This document shows, piece after piece, positions 1 through 7,099 of a stretch of 40,073 bases of DNA. Source of the stretch: Lachnospiraceae bacterium. GTDB taxonomy: Bacteria; Bacillota; Clostridia; Lachnospirales; Lachnospiraceae. Position 1 is the stretch's first letter; the number at the start of each line of letters is the position of its first letter. Made by a program: the position numbers and the translations under genes. The stretch is taken from assembly GCA_024697065.1 (NCBI GenBank), contig JAILGE010000017.1, positions 1 through 40,073 on the forward strand, read 5' to 3'. The notes beneath the pieces were generated by a model, which saw nothing but the letters and a program-made list of their open reading frames with translations, was not told the DNA's origin and did not search any database.

Positions 1-289
1 GTGTGATTATTCTTGAAATCATAATTCGTGATAGCAAGTTTTGGAGATACATTTTGGGTTGTAGGGGAACCCCACAGCAGCCGACATAGGAGGATGGAAT
101 TTCAGGGCATAAAAGTATGTAACTTTATGCGTATCCTGTTATATTTTTTATTTTTGCCTGTAAAGATGCTTGCGGAATAGTCGTAAAACGCAGAGAATAT
201 GCAGAAGCCTTTATTTATAAGGCTTTCGGAGCCCAACTATGTTGTAAAAGGGTATATTATTCCGACTTATCCGAAAATGCATAATTTGC

Positions 290-310
290 CCGTGCCAACA
301 GTTGGTACGG
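290..310. repeat. Near-perfect 21 bp palindrome
   Basis: The arms CCGTGCCAAC (290-299) and GTTGGTACGG (301-310) flank a single central A, with one G:T-type mismatch. A one-base centre suits a dimeric protein site or a cruciform better than an RNA hairpin, although as RNA it could open to a 7-base loop. It may be an operator, a nick-site hairpin or part of an origin; nothing nearby identifies the ligand. Confidence 0.6.
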
Positions 311-436
311 ATATGTCGAAATTTGCGTTAACATCCTGTAAACGTTGATTTTACGCGGTTTGTGGCAGATAGAGGACAAAGGGGTTGACCTCATGTGGTC
401 AGGTGGGTTAGCCGCTTGTTATAGGTTGGTACGAAT

Positions 437-457
437 GGATCGACCTTAGGTTGATCC
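437..457. repeat. Inverted repeat, 9 bp arms
   Basis: GGATCGACC (437-445) and GGTTGATCC (449-457) form a 9 bp stem with one G:U-type pair and a three-base loop TTA. A weaker imperfect hairpin follows directly, with CACACCGCA facing TGCGTGGGTG (about 457-482). Both lie in the gene-free region before the terminator. Confidence 0.55.
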
Positions 458-538
458 ACACCGCAGACTTCTTGCGTGGGTGCTTGCTAAATGGCTTAAA
501 ACCAGGATTTCATAAGGTTTAATAGATGACTCATTTGT

Positions 539-576
539 AGAGTAGTTATTCAGAAATGGATAGCTGCTCTTTTTTT
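539..576 (+). terminator. Intrinsic terminator before the tandem repeats
   Basis: AGAGTAGTTAT (539-549) pairs with ATAGCTGCTCT (560-570) through 11 bp including two G:U pairs, across a 10-base loop, and a T run (570-576) follows. It implies a plus-strand transcript arriving from the left, which in this window contains no gene. Confidence 0.75.
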
Positions 577-585
577 ATACAAATT

Positions 586-905
586 TTTAGTAATCAGTTC
601 TAACTCGTTCCAAATAGTAGATGAAGGGAGAAAAATTTCTCGAATTTTTAGTAATCAGTTTTTACTCATCCCAGATATAAGGTGAAGAAAAATTTTGGAT
701 TGATTTAGTAATGAGACGATTTTCAACCCAAATGATATATAGAAGCAGAAAAAAATTGCGGAAATTTTAGTAATGAGCCAAAAACCACCCCATATGTATA
801 GTGAGGGAAAAATAAGCCGGATTTTTGGATGAATTTTTTCGGCATTTAGTAAACAGCCATTTTTGAACCTAAATGCATTGTGAGAGGAAAAAAGCTTTTT
901 TTCTG
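586..905. repeat. Five degenerate ~60 bp tandem repeats
   Basis: The octamer TTTAGTAA recurs at 586, 647, 704, 766 and 845, giving intervals of 61, 57, 62 and 79. In each unit a second conserved block follows after a variable stretch: a CC-A-AT segment, a short AT-rich spacer, then a GTGAGRGRAAAAA-like purine run. The variable spacing between two conserved blocks looks like an array of protein-binding sites rather than a simple slippage repeat. It sits directly upstream of a replication gene cluster, so iterons, a partition site or operators are the natural candidates. No gene is supported within it. Confidence 0.8.
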
Positions 906-909
906 ACCA

Positions 910-925
910 GAGGCAGACGTGCCTC
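910..925. repeat. Small perfect hairpin upstream of first replication-module gene
   Basis: GAGGCA (910-915) and TGCCTC (920-925) pair perfectly around the loop GACG. It lies between the last tandem repeat and the gene at 991. There is no T run after it, so it is not a terminator; it could be a leader hairpin or binding site. Confidence 0.5.
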
Positions 926-990
926 GCAGCAAATAACAATTGATGCCAATTCAGTTGACTGCAGCAAGGATGATTGGGGAAAGGATAACA

Positions 991-2022
991 ATGAGTGTAG
1001 AAGAAACATTAAAGCATATCGGTACCTATTGGGATATCTATCGGTATTTGGGGCGCGAGGAGCGTTCCTTTGACGACATTAAGAAATATTTAATGAAAGA
1101 GTGTGATAAACCGGAATCCACAGCGAGAGCTAATATTAGCGGCTTTAAAACTGCAAAGGATACCATCATCAAGATTTCGCAGGATGGCAAGTCAGTAAGT
1201 GTGGATCCGCAGAAGTGGAATAACCTCTTTTGGACAATGGATAATCGAATGCATTTCTCGGAGTATGATGACCGGGCGAATGAGCTTAAGGAAGTCTTTG
1301 ATGCATATTATGAAGGCATTGAAGAAAATGCTGATTTGTCGCAAGAACTTAGGGAGCTTGAAGAGAAATTATCGAAAGAACAAAGGAAGCGTCAGGTTGA
1401 TGTCGAAGAATGGAAATCGAGGAATGAGGTTTTACAGGACAAAATCAAAGACTGCGAATTAAAGAATTGCTACCAGCAAATCTACTACATGGATCGGCTT
1501 TTAAATCCGCCAAAGGTAGAGGTTCAGGAAGCATTTACTCCAAATCGCTATGAATATGAATGCGATGTATACGAGTATCTTTGTAGGAATCATTATCCGG
1601 AGGATGCGAAGAATGTCGTTTTAAAAAATTATTACAAGAAATATGCGACTCTCCATGAGGAGGAAATCGCAGAGATGAAAAAGCATTATGAGGATTACAA
1701 GTCCAAGAAGTATGGGCTTCTCGGTAAAGTCATTATGTTTATCGTCTGCATGTATCGAAGATTTGTCGGCAAGCGATATGAATGGGCGATTCGACATTTT
1801 TTGATTAACGATATTCGGAGGGAGTTTGCCAGAGAGATGTTAGATAGAAAATGGTTTATTGCTTCGAAGAATGGCAAGTATTACACGCGTTATCATCTTG
1901 TTCCGCAGAAGCAGTTGCAGGAACTTTATACAGAAGTTGAGCGTATCAGAAAGGCTTATGAATCAACTTGTGGTCCATTGGACCATAAGCCAGGAAATGA
2001 GCCTACAGGAAAGGAGGCGTAG
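991..2022 (+). CDS. Unrecognised winged-helix/coiled-coil protein of the element
   Basis: I do not recognise this 343-residue protein. Residues 5-72 look like a winged-helix DNA-binding fold: helices, then a PESTARANISGF segment that could be the recognition helix, then a strand-turn-strand wing around IKISQDGKSVSV. Residues 107-157 are strongly charged and heptad-like, suggesting a coiled coil. Residues 242-258 form a short hydrophobic stretch followed by arginines, which may be an amphipathic or membrane-touching helix. I chose ATG 991 because GGGGAAAGG sits six bases before it; upstream TTG 940 and ATG 943 lack such a site. The stop is three bases before the next start. Its place between the repeat array and a RepA_N gene suggests an origin-binding or partition role, which is inference. 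Confidence 0.7.
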   Translation: MSVEETLKHIGTYWDIYRYLGREERSFDDIKKYLMKECDKPESTARANISGFKTAKDTIIKISQDGKSVSVDPQKWNNLFWTMDNRMHFSEYDDRANELKEVFDAYYEGIEENADLSQELRELEEKLSKEQRKRQVDVEEWKSRNEVLQDKIKDCELKNCYQQIYYMDRLLNPPKVEVQEAFTPNRYEYECDVYEYLCRNHYPEDAKNVVLKNYYKKYATLHEEEIAEMKKHYEDYKSKKYGLLGKVIMFIVCMYRRFVGKRYEWAIRHFLINDIRREFAREMLDRKWFIASKNGKYYTRYHLVPQKQLQELYTEVERIRKAYESTCGPLDHKPGNEPTGKEA

Positions 2023-2025
2023 TTG

Positions 2026-2541
2026 ATGGAAAATCGATATTTACGCAAAGATGACAAATTGAATAACTTTATACCGATTCCGCTTTCTTTGCTGGATTCA
2101 AAGCTCAGTAGCACCACATTGCTCGTATATGGCTGCCTCCTAGGACGTGGCATCTTATCCCAGAAGAATGGTTGGTATGACCAGAATGGGGCCATATACG
2201 TCCGATATACGGCACCACAGCTTGCCAGGGATTTAGGTAAAGGCAAATCCACGGTAAAGGCATCCTTAAAGGAATTAGAGACAGCGGGTCTGATAGAGAG
2301 AAGGCGTATGGGACTTACTATGACAAATATTTATATCAAGGTTCCATGCTCATTTGAAAGTGGTCAGTATTCTGACCACTATGGACAGAAATCTGACCTA
2401 CCAAGGCCGGAAAACAAGACTTACAGAGGTCAGAATTTAAGCCCATCCGAGGTCAGAAAACCGGACCCAAGTAAATATAAGAGAGTAAATAAAGAAACAT
2501 ATCATAAAGAATATATCGTGAGAGAGAGGGAGAGCTTTTGA
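2026..2541 (+). CDS. RepA_N-type replication initiator, short form
   Basis: This 171-residue protein matches the RepA_N initiator pattern of Firmicute plasmids and integrative elements. Residues 15-50 contain the IPIPLSLL and LLVYGCLLGRGILSQKNGW block. Residues 55-105 form a winged helix ending in LKELETAGLIERRRMGL and an IYIKV strand. The family binds repeats, often inside its own gene, and recruits the helicase loader. Canonical members are much longer; here the initiator domain is followed only by a basic, polar tail of about 65 residues. ATG 2026 is preferred over TTG 2023 because the ribosome site AAGGAGGC (2011-2018) is better spaced. The next gene overlaps by one base (TGATG). The tail is encoded by a stretch with five GGTCAG motifs. 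Confidence 0.8.
   Translation: MENRYLRKDDKLNNFIPIPLSLLDSKLSSTTLLVYGCLLGRGILSQKNGWYDQNGAIYVRYTAPQLARDLGKGKSTVKASLKELETAGLIERRRMGLTMTNIYIKVPCSFESGQYSDHYGQKSDLPRPENKTYRGQNLSPSEVRKPDPSKYKRVNKETYHKEYIVRERESF
2362..2456. repeat. Cluster of five GGTCAG motifs inside the repA-like gene
   Basis: GGTCAG occurs at 2362, 2428 and 2451 on the plus strand, and its complement CTGACC at 2372 and 2393. The first two face each other as a small inverted repeat. A GGACAG near-match lies at 2383. Five exact copies of a six-base word on both strands of 95 bp is far more than the roughly 0.05 expected by chance. RepA_N replicons typically carry their origin repeats within the initiator gene, so this is a good candidate origin. 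Confidence 0.7.
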
Positions 2542-3362
2542 TGAAGAATCAGGATTTGAAAAATGAAACTTATATGGGCGAAGACGGATTGCTTTATTGC
2601 GCTAAATGCCATACACCTTGCGAGAAGGTTCTCCCACATCCATTGGAGAAAGGGAAGCTTTGGAGAGTTCATGTGATGTGTCAATGCCAGCGTGAGGCTT
2701 ATGAAAAGGAACAGGCCGAAAGGGTTAAGCGTGAGTTTGATGAAATGGTTTCTCGCAATCGTATGATTTGCTTCCATGAGAAGCAGATGTATGGCATGAC
2801 CTTTGAAGCGGATGATGGCAGTGTGTCTGCAATAGCAAAAGCCAAGGCTTATGTAAACCATTGGGATGAAGTCAAGGTTAAGAATGTGGGATTGCTCTTG
2901 TATGGAGATGTGGGCACCGGCAAGACCTATATCGCAGCTGCGATTGCAAATGCACTCATTGATCAGGGCAAGCGGGTGTTGATGCGTGACTTTACCGAAA
3001 TCAGTAATATCTCAGCCTTTGATTCGGATGAATATGTTCGTTCTTTATCTGCTTATGATTTGCTCATTTTGGATGATTTGGGAGCAGAGCGAACCACAGA
3101 GTTTGCCTTGCAGAATGTATTTAATGTGGTGAATCGCAGGATGGAGTCCAGTAAGCCTCTGATTGTCACGACAAACAAGTCCATGGATGATTTGAAGAAT
3201 CCTAAGGAGCTTACGGATAAACGTATCTATGATCGCATTCTTGCAATGTGTACACCGGTCTTTGTGGGCGGTAACAGTAAGCGAGAGAAGATTGCGTCGG
3301 ATCATTATCAGGACTTAAAAGAGATTTTCGGAAAGGAGGAGCCTTCGGATGGAGATGATTAA
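2541..3362 (+). CDS. DnaC/IstB-like helicase loader ATPase
   Basis: This 273-residue AAA+ ATPase probably loads the replicative helicase at the element's origin. The N-terminus has Cys20, Cys23, Cys47 and Cys49 in a zinc-ribbon-like arrangement. The ATPase core follows, with Walker A GDVGTGKT at 122-129, Walker B LLILDDLG at 174-181, sensor-1 IVTTN near 208-212 and a DKRIYDRI arginine-finger segment near 226-233. This is the usual architecture of DnaC-like proteins in Firmicute phages and conjugative elements. ATG 2541 overlaps the stop of the initiator gene, which implies translational coupling. The downstream gene starts 14 bases before its end. The family could also serve a transposon (IstB), but no IstA-like partner is present. 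Confidence 0.88.
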   Translation: MKNQDLKNETYMGEDGLLYCAKCHTPCEKVLPHPLEKGKLWRVHVMCQCQREAYEKEQAERVKREFDEMVSRNRMICFHEKQMYGMTFEADDGSVSAIAKAKAYVNHWDEVKVKNVGLLLYGDVGTGKTYIAAAIANALIDQGKRVLMRDFTEISNISAFDSDEYVRSLSAYDLLILDDLGAERTTEFALQNVFNVVNRRMESSKPLIVTTNKSMDDLKNPKELTDKRIYDRILAMCTPVFVGGNSKREKIASDHYQDLKEIFGKEEPSDGDD

Positions 3363-3606
3363 CATTGAAGATTACAAAGATTCTACTCTGGCAAAACTTG
3401 AAGAGCAGAAGAAACAGACTGTGCCGATTGAATCAAAGGTAACACTTACCATTAAGGAAGCTGCCGAGTATTCCAATATCGGCATTAATAAGATAGAAAG
3501 CCTCCTCCGTACACCAAGGTGTCCATTTGTTTTATATGTGGGCAAGAAGAAATTGGTGAAGCGTAAGGAGTTCGAACGATTTATTTCTGAAAATATAGAA
3601 ATCTAG
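3349..3606 (+). CDS. Excisionase-like small DNA-binding protein
   Basis: This 85-residue basic protein resembles Tn916-family Xis proteins, which bend DNA at element ends and steer the integrase toward excision. The segment TIKEAAEYSNIGINKIESLL (about 34-53) is a MerR-like winged-helix recognition unit, followed by a wing with VGKKKLVKRKEF. It overlaps the end of the helicase-loader gene by 14 bases. ATG 3349 is supported by GAAAGGAGG (3331-3339) with nine-base spacing. An integrase gene follows 124 bases later, the standard xis-int arrangement. The match rests on size, fold and position rather than strong sequence identity. Confidence 0.8.
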   Translation: MEMINIEDYKDSTLAKLEEQKKQTVPIESKVTLTIKEAAEYSNIGINKIESLLRTPRCPFVLYVGKKKLVKRKEFERFISENIEI

Positions 3607-3656
3607 AAAAAGCCTGTTATCAGCGGATTGCAGGCATCTTAAAAAATGAAACTACA

Positions 3657-3685
3657 TTGTAAAGAGCCCTTGATTAGTGTATAAT
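3657..3685 (+). promoter_or_regulatory. Promoter for the integrase gene
   Basis: TTGTAA (3657-3662) and TATAAT (3680-3685) are separated by 17 bases, a good sigma-A promoter 45 bases before the integrase start. It gives int a transcript separate from the replication operon. The -10 box sits inside a larger inverted repeat (3662-3708). Confidence 0.7.
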
Positions 3686-3708
3686 AGATAAGCTGATTTG
3701 GGGCTCTT
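3662..3708. repeat. Inverted repeat embracing the integrase -10 box
   Basis: AAGAGCCC (3662-3669) and GGGCTCTT (3701-3708) are perfect complements separated by 31 bases that include the -10 box. Such an arrangement could hold two operator half-sites that loop or cover the promoter, or integrase/Xis sites. The transcript would begin inside the loop, so an RNA hairpin between both arms is unlikely from this promoter. Confidence 0.5.
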
Positions 3709-3730
3709 ATAGCTTGGAAAGGAGCCTTAG

Positions 3731-4861
3731 ATGGGAAAAGATCTCAAAGGAAAGGAGATTGGAACAGGAATCGTTCAGCAACCCAATGGAACATATTTTG
3801 CCAGATTTGTTGATAAATTTGGTAGGCGCAGAACGAAAAGATCCAAGAAATTACAAGAGGTAAAACAGTGGCTTGCTGAAGCAACGTACATTGATCAACA
3901 TAGTGATTTGGACCAAGCGGCAGATATGCTCGTAGATGCATGGTTTGATTACTGGATCAGTATCAAAAAGCAGACAGTAAGACCGAATACAGTCAGAAAC
4001 TATACAGAGCGGTATGAACGTAATATTAAGAGCGTTATTGGAAACAAGCTTTTGACAGACGTTAAGCCGGTTCATTGCCAGAAGATTTTTTCTAATATGG
4101 CAGAGGAAGGTTATAAGACTACTACCATATATCAGACTAGAATTGCTCTTTATAACATGCTTGAATTTGCAAAGGAAAATGATGTTCTCATCAATAATCC
4201 CTGCAAGAAATCAGTAAAGAGCGATACGGGAAAGCCTTCTGAGAAGAAAGAAGCTCTTACGATAGATGTCCAGAAGAAGTTCTTAGAGGCGGTAGTCGGC
4301 TATAGCTATGAGAATCAATATCGTTTTGTGTTGCAGACCGGACTCCGCACAGGAGAACTTATCGGACTTAGGTGGAGTGATATCGACTTCAAGAATCGTA
4401 CCATGAAGATTGAGAGAACGATGGAGTATCGATATAAGGCTGGAGAGTGGAGAGTCGGTCCACCCAAAAGTAAGTCTGGCTATCGTACAATTCCTCTTAC
4501 AGACGAAGCAATTCGTATTCTTGAAAACCAGAGATTGAAAAATAAGGGCTTAAAGCTCGTGCCAATTGAGTGGAATGACGTAGTTTTCCTTTGCAGAAAG
4601 GGAACACCGGTTAAAAACAGCACATATGATACCGGATTATTTAAGTACTGTGACCGCGTTGGTATTCCTCGTTTCTCAATGCATGTGCTGAGACACACAT
4701 TTGCCACAAGGTGCATTGAAGGCGGTATGAAGCCTAAGACACTGCAGAAGATTTTAGGACACTCTAATATTGGCATTACCATGAATCTATACGTACATAT
4801 TACGGAAGATGAAAAACATAGAGAGATTGATCTCGTGGCTGACGCGTTAAAAGTGGTATAA
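3731..4861 (+). CDS. int: Tn916-type tyrosine recombinase (integrase)
   Basis: This 376-residue site-specific recombinase inserts and excises the element. Residues 12-50 form an arm-type DNA-binding domain (GIVQQPNGTYFARF then basic GRRRTKRSKK). Residues 67-155 are the SAM-like core-binding domain, and 175-370 the catalytic domain. The catalytic residues are all visible: Arg206 in TGLRTGE, Lys246 or Lys248 in PPKSKSGYR, His318 and Arg321 in HVLRHTFATR, His344 in LGHSN and Tyr354 in NLYVHIT. It therefore looks functional. The start ATG follows GAAAGGAG closely. Its 3' end lies 108 bases before ychF, the usual position of int at one terminus of an element. Confidence 0.95.
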   Translation: MGKDLKGKEIGTGIVQQPNGTYFARFVDKFGRRRTKRSKKLQEVKQWLAEATYIDQHSDLDQAADMLVDAWFDYWISIKKQTVRPNTVRNYTERYERNIKSVIGNKLLTDVKPVHCQKIFSNMAEEGYKTTTIYQTRIALYNMLEFAKENDVLINNPCKKSVKSDTGKPSEKKEALTIDVQKKFLEAVVGYSYENQYRFVLQTGLRTGELIGLRWSDIDFKNRTMKIERTMEYRYKAGEWRVGPPKSKSGYRTIPLTDEAIRILENQRLKNKGLKLVPIEWNDVVFLCRKGTPVKNSTYDTGLFKYCDRVGIPRFSMHVLRHTFATRCIEGGMKPKTLQKILGHSNIGITMNLYVHITEDEKHREIDLVADALKVV

Positions 4862-4884
4862 AACTTAATGCGAAATATTAAGTC

Positions 4885-4906
4885 GTGGTACTCGATGTGG
4901 TACTCG
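4885..4906. repeat. Direct repeat at the element's right end (candidate integrase sites)
   Basis: GTGGTACTCG occurs at 4885-4894 and again at 4897-4906, a 12-base period, just after the integrase stop. A second small repeat, AAATCGC, occurs twice at 4911-4924. Short direct repeats beside int commonly serve as arm-type binding sites. The att core itself cannot be defined because the left end is outside the window. Confidence 0.5.
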
Positions 4907-4969
4907 GTCGAAATCGCAAATCGCGCAAAGCCTGTAAAATAAAGACTTTTTAAGGAGATATAAAACATT

Positions 4970-6070
4970 ATGAAATTAGGAATCGTAGGATTACCGAACG
5001 TCGGAAAATCAACACTTTTTAATTGCCTTACCAAGGCAGGAGCACTTGCGGCAAACTACCCTTTTGCGACAATAGATCCCAATGTAGGTGTTGTTACCGT
5101 GCCGGATGAGAGGATAGAGAAGCTGGGTGAGCTTTATAATACGAAGAAAGTGACTCCGGCTGTTATCGAATTTGTCGATATAGCAGGACTTGTTAAGGGC
5201 GCATCCAAGGGTGAAGGTCTTGGAAACCAGTTCCTGGCAAATATCCGTGAAGTTGATGCCATCGTTCATGTTGTAAGATGCTTCGAGGATACAAATATCG
5301 TTCATGTCGAGGGCAATATCGATCCCGCAAGAGATATTGAGACCATCAATACAGAGCTCCTGCTGTCAGATCTTGAGATCCTTGAGCGTCGTGCTGCCAA
5401 GGTTACCAAGAGTGTAAAGAGCGGAGACAAGGCGGCAGCAAAGGAAGCTGCGCTTCTTGAGAAGCTTCAGGCAATGATGAATGAAGGTAAGCTGGCAAAG
5501 AATTATGAGTGCGCGGATGAGGAGGAAGAGGCTTGCTTCAGCTCCTATAATCTGCTTACCGCCAAGCCGGTTATTTATGCTGCAAATGTAGCAGATTCCG
5601 ATCTTGCCGATGATGGAGCTTCCAATGCTCATGTTGCAAATGTCAGAAAGATAGCCGAGGCTGAGGGCAGTGAGGTATTTGTTATCTGCGCTCAGATAGA
5701 GGAAGAGATAGCTGAGCTTGATGATGATGAGAAGAAGGAATTCCTTCAGGATCTCGGACTTGAAGAAGCCGGCCTTGATAAGCTTATAAAGGCAAGCTAC
5801 AAGCTTTTGGGACTTATAAGCTTCTTAACTGCAGGTGAGGATGAGTGCCGCGCCTGGACCATAAAGAAGGGAACCAAGGCGCCTCAGGCAGCAGGTAAGA
5901 TCCATACTGATTTTGAGAGAGGATTTATCCGCGCGGAAGTAGTTAAGTATGATGATCTGATAAGTCTTGGATCTGTTGCTGCAGCCAAGGAAAAGGGTGT
6001 TGCCGGTCTTGAAGGCAAGGATTATGTCGTTCAGGACGGAGATGTGATCCTTTTCAGATTCAATGTTTGA
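4970..6070 (+). CDS. ychF: YchF/OLA1-family P-loop NTPase
   Basis: This 366-residue Obg-related NTPase is a ribosome-associated, redox-linked translation and stress factor of the family that prefers ATP to GTP. G1 is GLPNVGKST at 7-15 and G3 is DIAGLVKGA at 70-78. The ATP-type G4 equivalent is NVAD rather than the common NVDE. The C-terminal TGS domain is visible in the last ~85 residues ([28 protein letters not shown]). Length is normal. AAGGAG lies at 4952-4957, a rather long 12 bases before the ATG. The gene directly follows the element's integrase end, so its original upstream region may have been replaced. lgt follows after 15 bases, probably co-transcribed. Confidence 0.96.
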   Translation: MKLGIVGLPNVGKSTLFNCLTKAGALAANYPFATIDPNVGVVTVPDERIEKLGELYNTKKVTPAVIEFVDIAGLVKGASKGEGLGNQFLANIREVDAIVHVVRCFEDTNIVHVEGNIDPARDIETINTELLLSDLEILERRAAKVTKSVKSGDKAAAKEAALLEKLQAMMNEGKLAKNYECADEEEEACFSSYNLLTAKPVIYAANVADSDLADDGASNAHVANVRKIAEAEGSEVFVICAQIEEEIAELDDDEKKEFLQDLGLEEAGLDKLIKASYKLLGLISFLTAGEDECRAWTIKKGTKAPQAAGKIHTDFERGFIRAEVVKYDDLISLGSVAAAKEKGVAGLEGKDYVVQDGDVILFRFNV

Positions 6071-6085
6071 TCGAGGTGATTATTG

Positions 6086-6967
6086 ATGCCTGATTGGATG
6101 GATGGGACTTCCATCGCATTCCCGAATCTGGGACTGTTTTTTGAGTATATTCCGAAAACATTTAAGTTATTCGGAATAGAGATAGCTATGTACGGACTTC
6201 TGATCGGTATAGGTGTGATACTGGCTTTTACTCTTATTTCGCATACGGCGAAGAAAGACGGAATGGATCCCGAGGATTTCTATGATATGGGGATGTGGGT
6301 TCTGGTGGTCGGCATACTTGGAGCCCGAATATATTATGTTATATTCATGTGGGACTTCTATAAAAATGACCTGTTAAGTATCCTGAATATCAGACAGGGA
6401 GGTCTTGCGATATACGGCGGCGTTCTTGCGGGATTTGCCACTGCTATAGTATGGTGTAAAGTCCGTAAGAAGAATCTCTTTGCAATGACGGATATAGCAT
6501 TCCTTGGAGTGCTGGTGGGGCAGAGCATCGGCAGATGGGGAAATTTCACAAACAGGGAAGTGTTCGGCGGATATACCGACAGTTTGTTTGCCATGAGACT
6601 TCCCATAGAAGCGGTTCGCTCAGTGGACATTTCACCGGACTTGCAGGCTCATATCATTGAAGGAACCAATTACATACAGGTTCATCCTACATTTCTGTAT
6701 GAGAGCTTTTGTAATCTGATACTTCTGATATTAATGTATACAATGCGAGGGAAGAAGAAGTTCGATGGCGAAATGACATGCTGGTATCTTGGAGGATACG
6801 GCATCATCAGATTTATCATCGAAGGGATACGTACCGATCAGCTTAAATTTGCCGGTACAAATATCGCGGTGTCACAGTGTCTTGGAATGTTGCTTTTTGT
6901 TATCGCTGCAGTGGCTGAGGTGGTTGTAAGATACAGACAAAATAAGTACAGAAAAAATACAAAATGA
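6086..6967 (+). CDS. lgt: Prolipoprotein diacylglyceryl transferase
   Basis: Lgt moves a diacylglyceryl group from phosphatidylglycerol to the lipobox cysteine of prelipoproteins at the cytoplasmic membrane. The 293-residue protein has about seven hydrophobic segments and the signature GRWGNFTNREVFGG near 149-162. The RQGGLAIYGG motif near 103-112 has Tyr where E. coli Lgt has His103, a variant I believe is common in Clostridia. ATG 6086 is favoured over TTG 6083 because GAGGTGA (6073-6079) is better spaced. A predicted substrate, the transglutaminase-like lipoprotein, is encoded at 17943 in this same window. Confidence 0.95.
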   Translation: MPDWMDGTSIAFPNLGLFFEYIPKTFKLFGIEIAMYGLLIGIGVILAFTLISHTAKKDGMDPEDFYDMGMWVLVVGILGARIYYVIFMWDFYKNDLLSILNIRQGGLAIYGGVLAGFATAIVWCKVRKKNLFAMTDIAFLGVLVGQSIGRWGNFTNREVFGGYTDSLFAMRLPIEAVRSVDISPDLQAHIIEGTNYIQVHPTFLYESFCNLILLILMYTMRGKKKFDGEMTCWYLGGYGIIRFIIEGIRTDQLKFAGTNIAVSQCLGMLLFVIAAVAEVVVRYRQNKYRKNTK

Positions 6968-7046
6968 AAAAAGTGCAGACTTCTTGAAATAAAACATCAT
7001 ATTGAGGCTGAACGAAGTGCAAACACAACATATAGTCCGTGGACAG

Positions 7047-7074
7047 AAAAATAAGGCGAAAGCCTTATTTTTTT
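7047..7074 (+). terminator. Intrinsic terminator after lgt
   Basis: AAAAATAAGGC (7047-7057) and GCCTTATTTTT (7062-7072) form a perfect 11 bp stem closed by a GAAA tetraloop, ending in a T run to 7074. It separates ychF-lgt from the division cluster. The flanking A and T runs allow function in both directions. Confidence 0.92.
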
Positions 7075-7099
7075 GCGCTTTTGGGGGCTAAATCTGCCC

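Larger units (their letters stand above)
1..538. other. Gene-free, hairpin-rich region of the mobile element
   Basis: I find no credible protein gene here; all frames are broken by stops and none gives a recognisable peptide. The stretch is unusually rich in self-complementary segments. GCATAAAAGT pairs with ACTTTATGC at 107-130 with one bulge. AAGCCTT/AAGGCTT pair at 205-225. There is a near-perfect palindrome at 290-310, TGACC/GGTCA at 386-401, and GGATCGACC/GGTTGATCC at 437-457. The region runs into an intrinsic terminator at 539-576, so it may be the 3' part of a long structured transcript. It could instead be a transfer or replication origin, since replication genes follow. Sequence alone does not decide between these. 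Confidence 0.5.

Noticed and set aside
1-175. C-terminal end of a protein gene entering from the left
   Set aside because: One frame is open to about 87 and another from 25 to about 180, but neither gives a recognisable peptide; left unannotated.
1-540. Group II intron or tRNA/tmRNA
   Set aside because: The opening GTGTG is not a convincing intron boundary, no domain V-like stem is seen, and no cloverleaf with a T-loop was found.
586-905. The repeat array as a CRISPR
   Set aside because: Units are diverged, spacing varies from 57 to 79, and there is no identical 25-40 base repeat with unique spacers or any cas gene.
655-939. Minus-strand 94-residue reading frame across the tandem repeats
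   Set aside because: Its peptide repeats only because the DNA repeats; it lacks a ribosome site and resembles no family.
873-1073. Plus-strand 66-residue frame before the first element gene
   Set aside because: It runs over the last repeat and into the gene at 991 in another frame, without a ribosome site.
3612-3634. GCCTG/CAGGC hairpin after the excisionase gene as a terminator
   Set aside because: Stem of five pairs with a 13-base loop and no T run; too weak to call.
4862-4969. A ychF promoter in the element junction
   Set aside because: TAAAAT occurs near 4934 but no acceptable -35 lies at the right distance, so I did not list it.
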